Assembly (NCBI GenBank): GCA_016784605.1
Contig: JADHUI010000011.1
Span: forward strand, 1 to 64,000
DNA length: 64,000 bases
Source: Fidelibacterota bacterium
GTDB taxonomy: Bacteria > Fidelibacterota > Marinisomatia > Marinisomatales > UBA1611
Direction: 5' to 3'
Numbering within the stretch: the first letter of the stretch is position 1; each line of letters begins with the position of its first letter. The position numbers and the translations under genes are program-made. This document shows, piece by piece, positions 17,045-24,958 of this stretch. The notes under the pieces are model-generated. The model was not told where the DNA came from, did no database searches, and was given only the letters and a program-made list of their open reading frames with translations.

Positions 17045-17707
17045 ATGAATTCAACGAAAGATTTTTCTATTCGTTCCGCTAAAGGTGGATATGACGATAA
17101 TTTTTCCTATCTGATTACATGCCTACAGACTGGATTTCAATGTATCATCGATCCTGCTCTGCCTTATGATACTTTTAAACCCTTTATCCGCAATGGATTA
17201 TCTGCGATTTTCATCACGCATACTCATGGCGATCACATTTCATTTTTGAATGAATATTTACAAATGTGCCCAAAAACAATTGTTATTGCACATCATTTAG
17301 GACAGCAAATAGTGACTTCGAATCAAACTCATTTTGTCCATGGAAATGAAAATATCAAAATGGGCCAATTAACATTCAAAATAATTTTTACACCTGGGCA
17401 TTACCCGGATTCCATCTGTTTACAGTTAGAGAATGTTTTATTTACTGGGGATACACTTTTTGTTGGTCGGACGGGTCGCGTTATAAGTGCTGGAAGTAAT
17501 ATTCAAGATTTATTTCAATCTGTTTATCAACATATTTTGACCCTTCCGCCAGATACCTTAATTTATCCCGGTCACGATTATGGGAATCAACCTACAATTA
17601 CTTTGGAAGAAAATATTTTGATCAGCCCCTTACTTCAAGCAGATAATGAAACTGATTTTATTAATCGCATGAATCACTATGAAAAAAACCGAATATCTAA
17701 ATCATAA
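17045..17707 (+). CDS. MBL-fold metallo-hydrolase (glyoxalase II/persulfide dioxygenase-like)
   Basis: 220 residues with the metallo-beta-lactamase metal motif THTHGDH at residues 58-64. Further ligands are seen in FTPGHYPDSICL, LFTGDTLFVGRTGR and IYPGHDYGN. The GDTLF(V)GRTGR and YPGHDYG blocks are those of hydroxyacylglutathione hydrolases and the related persulfide dioxygenases. It is somewhat short at the C-terminus for a full glyoxalase II, which favours the shorter dioxygenase/hydrolase group. There is no signal peptide, so it is cytoplasmic. It is followed after 9 bp by a small lipoprotein gene. Confidence 0.85.
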   Translation: MNSTKDFSIRSAKGGYDDNFSYLITCLQTGFQCIIDPALPYDTFKPFIRNGLSAIFITHTHGDHISFLNEYLQMCPKTIVIAHHLGQQIVTSNQTHFVHGNENIKMGQLTFKIIFTPGHYPDSICLQLENVLFTGDTLFVGRTGRVISAGSNIQDLFQSVYQHILTLPPDTLIYPGHDYGNQPTITLEENILISPLLQADNETDFINRMNHYEKNRISKS

Positions 17708-17716
17708 GGAGTCCAC

Positions 17717-17974
17717 ATGAAACACCTTCTCATTATTTTCTCTCTAGCTCTTCTGTCGCTATCTTGTGATAATAATGCCCCTGAATGTGGAGATTGTGGG
17801 GGAGGTATTCTAGATGGATTTATTTATCAAACGGTCACATTAGAGGATATAGCACCACTAGCTGATATTAATATAGCAACAGATGTTGGCGCCTGTATTC
17901 GGGCACAATTAGACGAAGAAGGATTTACCGAAGCCACTATCGTGGATGACTGTTGTTGTTCTCAATATGAGTAA
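17717..17974 (+). CDS. Small cysteine-rich lipoprotein
   Basis: 85 residues after a good ribosome site (aaggag). The lipoprotein signal is MKHLLIIFSLALLSLSC with Cys17. The mature protein has CGDC near the start and a CCC cluster at the end (VDDCCCSQYE), plus one more Cys in the middle (GACIRAQLDEEGF). The family is not recognised. The pattern suggests disulfides or metal binding at the membrane surface. Its stop lies inside the start region of the following hydrolase gene. Confidence 0.7.
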   Translation: MKHLLIIFSLALLSLSCDNNAPECGDCGGGILDGFIYQTVTLEDIAPLADINIATDVGACIRAQLDEEGFTEATIVDDCCCSQYE

Positions 17975-18548
17975 ACCCATTGCTATTATTGCTATTCATG
18001 GATGGCAAGGAGACGCATTATCCATGCAACCCCTTTCTAAATCTATTGGTGAAAAATATATAACATGGTTTTTTCCACAAGGCCCATACGATGCAGAAGA
18101 CAGTGGATATTCCTGGTATGGTGGGAGTCACGAAACAGGGTGGGAATTCGATCTTTCTTTTACGCGTTTGGAAGCAACCATTTCGAAAGCAATGGAATCA
18201 TTTTCTTCTGATAATATATTTATTTTAGGATTTTCTCAAGGGGCTGTTTTTACCTTTCACTATATTGTTAGCCAAAATAATACGTTTGGTGGGTCAATTC
18301 CAATAGCTGGATTTATTCCTGAAAAACGTCATTTTGAATCAAAGTCTTTCACAAAAACAAATAATACGCCTTTTTTAATTCTTCATGGTAATGAAGATGA
18401 AATTGTGAAACCAGAAGGAAGTCAACATATGCAAAACCTTTTACACAATGCGGGATATTCTTCTAAACTCATATATTATAAAGGGGCTCATAAAATTAGA
18501 TTATCTGCCATAAAGGAGATTAAAACCTTTATTTCAAAAAACACTTAA
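17967..18548 (+). CDS. Alpha/beta hydrolase of the phospholipase/carboxylesterase type
   Basis: 193 residues from ATG 17967, which overlaps the lipoprotein stop; the in-frame ATG at 17946 lies inside that gene and adds no family sequence. The alpha/beta-hydrolase core is complete: IAIHGWQGDA near the start, nucleophile Ser90 in GFSQGA, Asp144 in GNEDEIV and His175 in GAHKI. The segment YSWYGGSHETGWEFDLS matches the carboxylesterase/phospholipase type 2 family. It probably hydrolyses small esters in the cytoplasm; substrate unknown. Confidence 0.85.
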   Translation: MSKPIAIIAIHGWQGDALSMQPLSKSIGEKYITWFFPQGPYDAEDSGYSWYGGSHETGWEFDLSFTRLEATISKAMESFSSDNIFILGFSQGAVFTFHYIVSQNNTFGGSIPIAGFIPEKRHFESKSFTKTNNTPFLILHGNEDEIVKPEGSQHMQNLLHNAGYSSKLIYYKGAHKIRLSAIKEIKTFISKNT

Positions 18549-18598
18549 CCTTTATTAGTCTCAAGCGTCTATCACTGAATAATGACTAAATTAACTTT

Positions 18599-20254
18599 AT
18601 GACTGGAAAACGAATATCACGTAGATCATTTCTAGGCATTGACTTAGATGAGAAAAATAAAGTATCCCATTTAAATCCCAATTGGCCTACACCTAAAGTA
18701 GCAACCATATATAAAAACTTTCTTCGAGACAAAACACCCGTTTACCGTCCTAATGCTTCCAATATAAAACATAAACCAATTTACGTTCCATCATCGACAC
18801 ATGTCTTGCCTACCGTTGACTGGAATAAAGAAACAGCCGCACATTTACTGAAAAGAGTTTTATCTGGTGTATCTTATGCAGAAATAAACAATGCTGCGAA
18901 TCAATCTTTATCTGAAATAATTAATCAGATTTTATTAGATCTGCCTATTCCAGATCCGCCTGGAGAGTGGGTTACTGAAGAACCTCCCGCATGGGACACA
19001 CTCTCTGAAGATGAGATTCTCATTATTTTGGAATTATATAATGAACGTATGTATACGCTCATTGATTGGTGGATTCTCCGCATGACCCAATCGCCACTTT
19101 CAATGACAGAATCCATGACTTTATTTTGGCATGATCATTTTGCAACCGCTCACTCAAAAGTGTTTTACCCTCAGGCAATGTATGAACAAAATGCGATTAT
19201 TCGTGAACATTGTATGGGAAATTTTAAAACATTACTACGGAAAATTACATTTGGACCTGCCATGTTAATTTGGTTAGATACTCATGGAAGTAAAAAATGG
19301 CATCCGAATGAGAATTTTGGACGAGAATTATTAGAGTTATTTACATTAGGCGTAGATAATTACACACAAAACGATATTGAAGAAGCTTCACGTGCCTTTA
19401 CGGGTTACGTCACCAATGGATTAATAGCCAATTACGATTATGAAAATGAAGTCGGTTGGGGTATATGGTGGGATGATTGGCATGATTTTGAAGAAAAAAC
19501 ATTTCTAAATCAGACAGGAAACTGGACAGGTGATGATATTATAAATATCATTCTTGAACAAGAAGTGACCGCGCAATTCTTGAGCAGGAAAATATATGAA
19601 TGGTTTGTTTATGAAGCCCCTAGTGAAGAATTCATTGATGAAATGGCTCATATAATGCGGGAAAATAATTATGAAATTAAACCTGTTCTAGAATTCTTAT
19701 TCACAAGTGAACATTTTTTTAATCCTGCTCTCAGAGGTGCAAAAATTCGAAATCCTATTTCTGTTATTCAAGGAACGGTTCGACAATTTGAACTCGAGAA
19801 CTACACATATCCAGATTTATTTTTTCTCCAAATTCATCACTTTTTAGGTATGTTGCCACTAGAACCACCGGATGTGAGTGGATGGTCAGGATACAGAACA
19901 TGGATTAATTCTATTTCTCTCCCAATTCGAAAATTATTAACCACTTCATTCATTGATGGTAACAGCCCCTTTGGGCAATTAGATGGCACCATTGATGTGA
20001 TAGCTCTTGCTAATTCTATGTACAACTCAGATGAAGCTGATTATGCTTCCATCCAAATCGTACATAATTGTTCCCTTATGTTATTTGGTATCCCCTTATC
20101 TGAATCGATGGAAAACGATTTATTAGCTATTTTACTCGATGGGGCTGAACCTTACGATTGGTCTATTGATGCACCTGATAATGATGGTCAATGGAATCGT
20201 TTAAGAGATATGTTACGCTTTATGATGAAAAAACCGGAATTTCAATTATCATGA
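18599..20254 (+). CDS. DUF1800 family protein
   Basis: 551 residues. The N-terminus has a twin-arginine-like KRISRRSFLG, but no hydrophobic stretch follows, so Tat export is doubtful. The body matches DUF1800: AAHLLKRVLSGVSYAEINNA, MTLFWHDHFATAHSKV, GNFKTLLRKITFGPAMLIWLD, NENFGRELLELFTLGVDNYTQNDIEEASRAFTG, EFLFTSEHFF and PPDVSGWSGY. The biochemical function of the family is unknown, but it nearly always sits beside a DUF1501 gene, as here (ATGA overlap). The two products probably act as a pair in the periplasm or at the surface. Confidence 0.9.
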   Translation: MTGKRISRRSFLGIDLDEKNKVSHLNPNWPTPKVATIYKNFLRDKTPVYRPNASNIKHKPIYVPSSTHVLPTVDWNKETAAHLLKRVLSGVSYAEINNAANQSLSEIINQILLDLPIPDPPGEWVTEEPPAWDTLSEDEILIILELYNERMYTLIDWWILRMTQSPLSMTESMTLFWHDHFATAHSKVFYPQAMYEQNAIIREHCMGNFKTLLRKITFGPAMLIWLDTHGSKKWHPNENFGRELLELFTLGVDNYTQNDIEEASRAFTGYVTNGLIANYDYENEVGWGIWWDDWHDFEEKTFLNQTGNWTGDDIINIILEQEVTAQFLSRKIYEWFVYEAPSEEFIDEMAHIMRENNYEIKPVLEFLFTSEHFFNPALRGAKIRNPISVIQGTVRQFELENYTYPDLFFLQIHHFLGMLPLEPPDVSGWSGYRTWINSISLPIRKLLTTSFIDGNSPFGQLDGTIDVIALANSMYNSDEADYASIQIVHNCSLMLFGIPLSESMENDLLAILLDGAEPYDWSIDAPDNDGQWNRLRDMLRFMMKKPEFQLS

Positions 20255-21783
20255 AACGGCGCGATTTTATAAAATCATCCATCGCTCTTTCGTTGCTAGG
20301 AAAACAAATTCCACTCCTAGCTTTTAATCGACCAAAATATTTACCAAAGCGATCTACACAATGGGAATCAGATCGTATATTAATTTTGATCAAACTCAAC
20401 GGTGGGAATGATGGTTTGAATACCATTATTCCCATTAATAATGATATATATTACCAAAATCGATCAAATCTGGCTATTAACCCATCTGATGCTATTTTCA
20501 TTAATGAAGAAACAGGATTTCACCCCAGCATGTTGCCTATCATGGATTTATACCAAAATGAACAAATGAGTATTATTCAAGGTGTTGGCTACCCAAATCC
20601 AAACTTATCTCATTTTCGATCTTCGGATATTTGGGTTACAGGGTCGGACTCAGAATCCCATTTGAATACGGGTTGGTTGGGACGTCTTTTTAGTTTGGAA
20701 TACCCAGACTATCCTGACAATGCTCCAGAATTCCCATTGGCCATACAATTTAACAGTGCAAATCTTTTAGAATTTCAAATGGAAGAAACCAATGCGGGGA
20801 ATATGGTTTTTGATCCTGAAGTGATGTATCAAATTGTCACAGGAAATTATGTCCCTAGCGAGAATGATCCTCCGCCCGAATCTTTTGGAGGAAATGAATT
20901 ATCTTTTATTCGGGAGGTTGATATGAATACGTTTGAATACTCCGGTGTGATATATGATTCAGCCATGAATGGATCAACAACAGTCGATTATCCAAATTCG
21001 GATATAGCCACTCAACTCGCTTTGACATCTAAACTTATTTCGGGCGGTTTAAATACGCCCGTTTATCGTTTATCCCAAGGGGGCTTTGATACTCATGCGA
21101 ACCAATCAGGAGCACATGCCACTTTATTGAGTGATGTTTTTGAAGCTATCCAAGTATTCATGTCCGACCTAGAAAATCAAGGATTAAAAGATCGCGTACT
21201 CGTTGTAACTACATCTGAATTTGGTCGACGCGTTGGGGAAAACTATTCAAATGGGACAGACCATGGAACCAGCGGCCCGATGATGGTTTTCGGATCGGAA
21301 GTTGTTCCGGGCTTTTTTGGCAACCAACCCAGTTTATCTGAATTGGATCAAAATGGCAATCTGTTAAACCAGTTTGATTTTCGTCAATTATATTCAAGTT
21401 TAATTACAGATTGGTTTGGATTATCATCAAACATCGCAGAAACGGTATTTAAATCGCCTTTTGAAACAATACCCTTTATTCAAAGTCCATTATCTATCCA
21501 TAAACCTATTCCTATCCCAGCAACTTTTCGCGTCGAACCTGCTTTTCCCAATCCTTTTAACCCATCCACTCAAATTCAAATCCATTTACCAAAATCTGCT
21601 CCCGTGATTATTCGACTTTTAGACTCACGTGGGATGGAAGTTCAGACTCATCAAAGATGCATTCTTACAGAAGGTAATCATTCATTTACATTTAATGGCC
21701 AAGAGTTAGCCAGTGGATTATATTTTATACAAGTGGATGTTGAAGGAACAGCTCTCACTCAAAAAGTGACATTATTAAAATAA
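20251..21783 (+). CDS. DUF1501 (sulfatase-like fold) protein with Tat signal and T9SS domain
   Basis: 510 residues from ATG 20251 in an ATGA overlap with the DUF1800 gene. The N-terminus MKRRDFIKSSIALSLLG is a twin-arginine signal. DUF1501 blocks follow: LILIKLNGGNDGLNTIIPI, TGFHPSMLPIMDLY, GVGYPNPNLSHFRSSDIW, LSQGGFDTHANQSGAH, VVTTSEFGRRVGEN and GTDHGTSGPMMVFG. These mark an alkaline-phosphatase/sulfatase-like fold. The last 90 residues are a T9SS domain (AFPNPFNPSTQIQI to QKVTLLK). A Tat signal with a T9SS tail implies folding in the cytoplasm before passage to the surface. The enzymatic activity is unknown. Confidence 0.9.
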   Translation: MKRRDFIKSSIALSLLGKQIPLLAFNRPKYLPKRSTQWESDRILILIKLNGGNDGLNTIIPINNDIYYQNRSNLAINPSDAIFINEETGFHPSMLPIMDLYQNEQMSIIQGVGYPNPNLSHFRSSDIWVTGSDSESHLNTGWLGRLFSLEYPDYPDNAPEFPLAIQFNSANLLEFQMEETNAGNMVFDPEVMYQIVTGNYVPSENDPPPESFGGNELSFIREVDMNTFEYSGVIYDSAMNGSTTVDYPNSDIATQLALTSKLISGGLNTPVYRLSQGGFDTHANQSGAHATLLSDVFEAIQVFMSDLENQGLKDRVLVVTTSEFGRRVGENYSNGTDHGTSGPMMVFGSEVVPGFFGNQPSLSELDQNGNLLNQFDFRQLYSSLITDWFGLSSNIAETVFKSPFETIPFIQSPLSIHKPIPIPATFRVEPAFPNPFNPSTQIQIHLPKSAPVIIRLLDSRGMEVQTHQRCILTEGNHSFTFNGQELASGLYFIQVDVEGTALTQKVTLLK

Positions 21784-21788
21784 AGAGA

Positions 21789-21992
21789 TTATCCCAAACG
21801 AACATTAATCGCCTTATCTCCTTTCATCCCAAAATCAATATCAAATGATACACGTTGCCCTACTCGTAATCCCTGTTTCTTTAGATGCTCACGGAGTCCG
21901 CTTACATGAACAAAATAATCTTCACCATCATCCGATGTAACAAAACCAAATCCTTTAGTTCGATCATATTCTTTTACAATACCTTGTTTCAT
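21789..21992 (-). CDS. Cold-shock domain protein
   Basis: 67 residues, a single S1-like cold-shock domain. RNP1 is KGFGFVT and RNP2 is YFVHVSG, after an N-terminal KQGIVKEYDRTKG. It binds single-stranded RNA or DNA. It differs from standard CspA in using GIVKEYD in place of GTVKWFN, as in the CspA-like group of the FCB bacteria. It is 2 bp downstream of msrB on the same strand and probably co-transcribed. Confidence 0.9.
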   Translation of the reverse strand: MKQGIVKEYDRTKGFGFVTSDDGEDYFVHVSGLREHLKKQGLRVGQRVSFDIDFGMKGDKAINVRLG

Positions 21993-21994
21993 GA

Positions 21995-22483
21995 TTAATC
22001 ACCTTTCGGTTTAAAATTTAAAGAGGCCGAATTAACACAATGTCGAATACCTGTTGGCTGCGGTCCATCATTAAAGATGTGGCCTAAATGACCCCCACAA
22101 TTCGCACAGGTAATTTCCGTTCTAATCATTCCAAAAGAATAATCTTCCGTTTCATTAATTTTTCCATCAATGCCATCGCTAAAGGCTGGCCACCCACAAC
22201 CAGAATCATACTTTGTCTCAGATGAATAAAGGATTTCACCGCAACCTGCACAAACATAATCACCGTTCTCATAATGTTTATCATATTTCCCAGTGAATGC
22301 CCTTTCTGTTCCTTTTTCCCGAAGAATTTGGTATTGTTCTTCTGTTAATATTTCTTTCCATTCTGTATTCGATTTGGACATTTGGTTTTCCTTTATTTCT
22401 TCTTGCTTAGTTGGGGTTTTCCCCTGTGCTGTTAAAACCCAAACTACTCCGATCATTGAGATAATAATGATTCCATATTTCAT
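21995..22483 (-). CDS. msrB: Peptide-methionine (R)-S-oxide reductase, exported
   Basis: 162 residues. Residues 1-20 form a signal peptide or anchor (IIIISMIGVVWVLTAQG), so repair happens outside the cytoplasm. The MsrB domain starts near residue 38 (EWKEILTEEQYQILREKGTE). The zinc-binding cysteine pairs are CAGC and CANC. The substrate/active-site blocks are SGCGWPAF, GHLGHIFNDG and the catalytic Cys in RHCVNSASL. It reduces methionine-R-sulfoxide in proteins. It is followed by the cold-shock gene; upstream are three genes for small or membrane proteins on the same strand. Confidence 0.92.
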   Translation of the reverse strand: MKYGIIIISMIGVVWVLTAQGKTPTKQEEIKENQMSKSNTEWKEILTEEQYQILREKGTERAFTGKYDKHYENGDYVCAGCGEILYSSETKYDSGCGWPAFSDGIDGKINETEDYSFGMIRTEITCANCGGHLGHIFNDGPQPTGIRHCVNSASLNFKPKGD

Positions 22484-22498
22484 ATTAGTGCATCATCT

Positions 22499-22660
22499 TC
22501 ATTCTTTATAATAATTTAAAATGGATGATGCAGCTACACCAATTGAAATAAAATATAGAATCCCAGAAATTTCGTCAGGTATGGAGAATGCTTGATCCAG
22601 CACAATAACAATTGTGGCCGCAAGGCCCATGCCAAAAATAAGAATGAGAATTTTTTTCAT
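22499..22660 (-). CDS. Small membrane protein, 53 residues
   Basis: ATG at 22660-22658 overlaps the stop of the upstream DUF2279 gene by one base (TAATG); stop at 22499. The product is MKKILILIFGMGLAATIVIV followed by LDQAFSIPDEISG, a second hydrophobic stretch and LNYYKE. The two membrane segments are about residues 3-20 and 30-48. The one-base overlap with a gene on the same strand supports that it is real. No family recognised. It ends 15 bp before msrB. Confidence 0.65.
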   Translation of the reverse strand: MKKILILIFGMGLAATIVIVLDQAFSIPDEISGILYFISIGVAASSILNYYKE

Positions 22661-23022
22661 TAGCTACTCGGTAGATTTATTAAAATAAGGGCAAGACCAA
22701 TACCCAAAATATCGGCAACTAAATCTCTACGGCTAAAAAAACCTTTTGGCTTTTTTTTATCCAATATTTCTTTCTCAATACCAATGAATAAACTGGAGGA
22801 TGCAGAATAAAGAGCAGCTTCATTTTCTGCCATATTATATTTATTTACCAGAATATATTGAGAGCTTAAAGTTATTAAACAACTAAATGTGAAATGTTGA
22901 ACTTTATCAAAACCCAACCAAGGGTCATCTATTTTTTGATGGATATTATTCGGTGCCGACCAACCTAAAGATAGTAAAAGTGCGAGTCCAAGCAATCTTA
23001 TCTTTATAAATGAGTGAACCAT
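22660..23022 (-). CDS. DUF2279/YfiM-like protein
   Basis: 120 residues with an N-terminal signal (LLGLALLLSLGWSAP). The body WLGFDKVQHFTFSCLITL, GIEKEILDKKKPKGFFSRRDLVADILGIGLAL matches the DUF2279/YfiM family of small envelope proteins (DKxxHF, GxxKEIxD, FSxxDLxAxxxG). The family function is unknown. The family DxxxDxxG pattern and final hydrophobic helix suggest membrane association. The gene is coupled downstream to the 53-residue membrane protein by a one-base overlap. Confidence 0.75.
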   Translation of the reverse strand: MVHSFIKIRLLGLALLLSLGWSAPNNIHQKIDDPWLGFDKVQHFTFSCLITLSSQYILVNKYNMAENEAALYSASSSLFIGIEKEILDKKKPKGFFSRRDLVADILGIGLALILINLPSS

Positions 23023-23096
23023 ATACCTACATAGAAATAAAGGATGATTCCTACAAATATTAATACAAGTGTTCTAATAATAATCTTTTCATTCAT
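23004..23096 (-). CDS. Possible very small membrane protein, 30 residues
   Basis: ATG at 23096, stop at 23004. The product reads MNEKIIIRTLVLIFVGIILY and then FYVGIWFTHL: one membrane helix with a charged N-terminus. It overlaps the end of the PAP2 gene by 8 bp and the start of the DUF2279 gene by 19 bp, so it fills an otherwise empty 66-bp gap in the same direction. No ribosome site stands out. It could be a chance ORF. Confidence 0.4.
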   Translation of the reverse strand: MNEKIIIRTLVLIFVGIILYFYVGIWFTHL

Positions 23097-23703
23097 GACA
23101 GAATTTACCCTTTTTAATCCAATATTTGAATCCCGCATAAGCTAAAATAATACCTGCAATGGAATCAATTATAAAATGTTGTTTAATTAAAAATGTTGAT
23201 AAAAATATAAAAAACCCAATCATATAAAAACCCCATTTCATTCTAGGGAATTCAAAGGCAAAAACCCACATGAATAAACCAGAAATAGCAACATGCATTG
23301 AAGGAAATGAATTTTGATCCCATCCATTTTTCATAAGGACAGAATAAAGAAAATCTAGATGGTTTGGTTCTATATCATTCCATACAGCTTTCGCATTTAT
23401 GGGCCATAAAATAAAACTGATATAACAGACCAAAGTAATAAGAATACTCGTTTCTGTTAATCGTTTTAATTTTCTTTTATCCTTAAGTAATAAAGGTGGA
23501 AGAATTAATCCTATATAATGTAAATAATATGGAATAATCATCCACCAAACAAAAGGAATGAATGGATCGATCCAGCCAATCCAATCTGTAGGTGGTATTG
23601 ATTCAACCCATTCTAAAATAATAAAATACCCAATGATCAAAACCCAGAAGGGTAATATAATCTTTATTCGCTGATTAAGTGTTAATTGGATATTATTGGG
23701 CAT
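23089..23703 (-). CDS. PAP2-family membrane phosphatase/phosphotransferase
   Basis: 204 residues with about five or six membrane helices. The PAP2 motifs are SFPSMHVAISGLFMW (PSxHxx) and STFLIKQHFIIDSIAGI (SxxxxxxHxxxD). This spacing matches the inositolphosphotransferase/lipid phosphatase branch of PAP2. It probably dephosphorylates or transfers phosphate on a lipid head group such as undecaprenyl-PP, phosphatidic acid or an inositol lipid. The ATG sits immediately after the T-run of a terminator, so this start has no ribosome binding site. No other start codon is available nearby. Confidence 0.8.
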   Translation of the reverse strand: MPNNIQLTLNQRIKIILPFWVLIIGYFIILEWVESIPPTDWIGWIDPFIPFVWWMIIPYYLHYIGLILPPLLLKDKRKLKRLTETSILITLVCYISFILWPINAKAVWNDIEPNHLDFLYSVLMKNGWDQNSFPSMHVAISGLFMWVFAFEFPRMKWGFYMIGFFIFLSTFLIKQHFIIDSIAGIILAYAGFKYWIKKGKFCHE

Positions 23704-23733
23704 AAAAAAAGGGTAACAAAAGTTACCCTTTTA
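23704..23733 (-). terminator. Rho-independent terminator abutting the PAP2 start codon
   Basis: On the minus strand, AAGGGTAAC pairs with GTTACCCTT around a TTTT loop, followed by T7 and immediately by the PAP2 ATG at 23703. It ends the Cys-rich gene (stop at 23754). Readthrough mRNA would place the PAP2 start right at the U-tract. Confidence 0.8.
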
Positions 23734-23753
23734 AAAAGTTACTTTTTAAATAA

Positions 23754-24254
23754 TCATGCTTTATCGCAACATGGTTTAGTGCAATCCGATCCACATTTCT
23801 CTGATTTACTATGGGATTTTGATTTCGCACAATCAGCAGATGATTTTGATGCGCATTTTCCGTGGGCATAATCTGATTTTTTATCACAACCAGCTTTTCC
23901 TTTTTTTGCACAATCGGATGATCCTTTAGAAGCACAGTCCTTATGTGCGGATCCACCTTTTTTGTCACATCCTGCTTTCCCTTGTTTATCACATCCTTTA
24001 GCAAATGCATGACTGCCTTTTGAGCATCCTTCTTTAGAAGAATAATTACCTTTTTTGTCACATGCTTTATCAGATGCATGTCCACCCTTAGAGCTACATT
24101 TACCTGAAGCAAAACCTGCTTTCTTTTCACAACCCGGTTTTCCCTGTTTTGCACATTCTGTTGATGCTTTTGTGCTTCCCTCGGGTTGATTCATCGCACT
24201 TATAACAACAATACTAAAGGTTCCGATAAGAACCGCTGCAATAATTTTTTTCAT
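23754..24254 (-). CDS. Secreted Cys/Lys-rich repeat protein
   Basis: 166 residues after aggaata. The signal peptide is MKKIIAAVLIGTFSIVVISA. The mature part is almost only Cys, Lys, Gly, Ser, Ala and Asp, with 16 cysteines spaced every 5-14 residues in units such as GKAGCDKKG, GKCSSKGG and SSDCAKKG, ending CTKPCCDKA. No globular family is recognised. The composition suggests a metal-sequestering or redox-buffering protein outside the cytoplasm, in the manner of metallothioneins or bufferins, but it lacks their usual neighbours. A terminator follows directly. An overlapping minus-strand frame of similar length is a by-product of the repeats. Confidence 0.75.
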   Translation of the reverse strand: MKKIIAAVLIGTFSIVVISAMNQPEGSTKASTECAKQGKPGCEKKAGFASGKCSSKGGHASDKACDKKGNYSSKEGCSKGSHAFAKGCDKQGKAGCDKKGGSAHKDCASKGSSDCAKKGKAGCDKKSDYAHGKCASKSSADCAKSKSHSKSEKCGSDCTKPCCDKA

Positions 24255-24319
24255 TTATATTCCTTTCTTTTTAAAAATGAACCCCGGAATGTAATGGGGC
24301 AAGCCCACTCTCACAACAG

Positions 24320-24955
24320 TCATTTTTTAACTATTCCAATTCGCATTCCAACAACTTGAATTCCCCAAAACCATAGAATTGCCAATAAAATATTAACAAT
24401 CACATAAATCGGCCATGGACCAAACATACGTTCAATATCCAATGTAGGTTCCATTAAATCTAATATATTTTGGTTAAACATTATATCATATATAAATATG
24501 ATAATTGCATAAGAAAACATGAATGATAAAGCATCCTTCAGCCCTGTTTTTCTAACCCTTTTATTTTTTCTAATAATCAAATAAAGAGTGAACAATATTG
24601 GGCCAACATGCTTTAAGTAAAATGCTAACCAATAAATGGATGCAGTTTTTAATGGAGGGCAAACAGGATTATCTATTATCAATAAAGTAAATAAATCTCC
24701 TGACCATACTAAAAAAAAGAAAATATCAAATAATCTCTGATGAAATCTCACGGTCAAATAAATGGCAATCAAACAGGTTATATTACATAACCATAAAACA
24801 AGATGTGGATTATGATTTACATTATACCAAGTGGAAAAAATGAGAGCGAACCACAAAACGCCCTTTAATTCCATTCCAACTTGCCGATTACTATAAATTC
24901 CATACCCCACCCATGATGTAATAATGAAAAGACTAATTACTGCAAGAATATGCAT
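24320..24955 (-). CDS. Polytopic membrane protein, possibly TIGR02206/YwaF family
   Basis: 211 residues with about six membrane helices. The order LWLCNITCLIAIYLTVRFHQRLFD, FFLVWSGDLFTLLI and FYLKHVGPILFTLYLII resembles the TIGR02206/YwaF integral membrane family, which carries (L)HLCN and F..H motifs. The family function is unknown. It begins 3 bp after the upstream cytochrome/lamin-tail T9SS gene on the same strand. The assignment is tentative. Confidence 0.5.
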   Translation of the reverse strand: MHILAVISLFIITSWVGYGIYSNRQVGMELKGVLWFALIFSTWYNVNHNPHLVLWLCNITCLIAIYLTVRFHQRLFDIFFFLVWSGDLFTLLIIDNPVCPPLKTASIYWLAFYLKHVGPILFTLYLIIRKNKRVRKTGLKDALSFMFSYAIIIFIYDIMFNQNILDLMEPTLDIERMFGPWPIYVIVNILLAILWFWGIQVVGMRIGIVKK

Positions 24956-24958
24956 ATT

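Noticed and set aside
18599-18640. Tat signal on the DUF1800 protein
   Set aside because: An RRSFLG motif is present, but no hydrophobic segment follows it, so it is not called as a working signal.
23723-24154. 143-codon minus-strand frame overlapping the Cys/Lys-rich gene
   Set aside because: It is a shifted reading of the same repeats, has no signal or ribosome site, and gives a basic low-complexity product. The 166-residue frame has a proper signal peptide.
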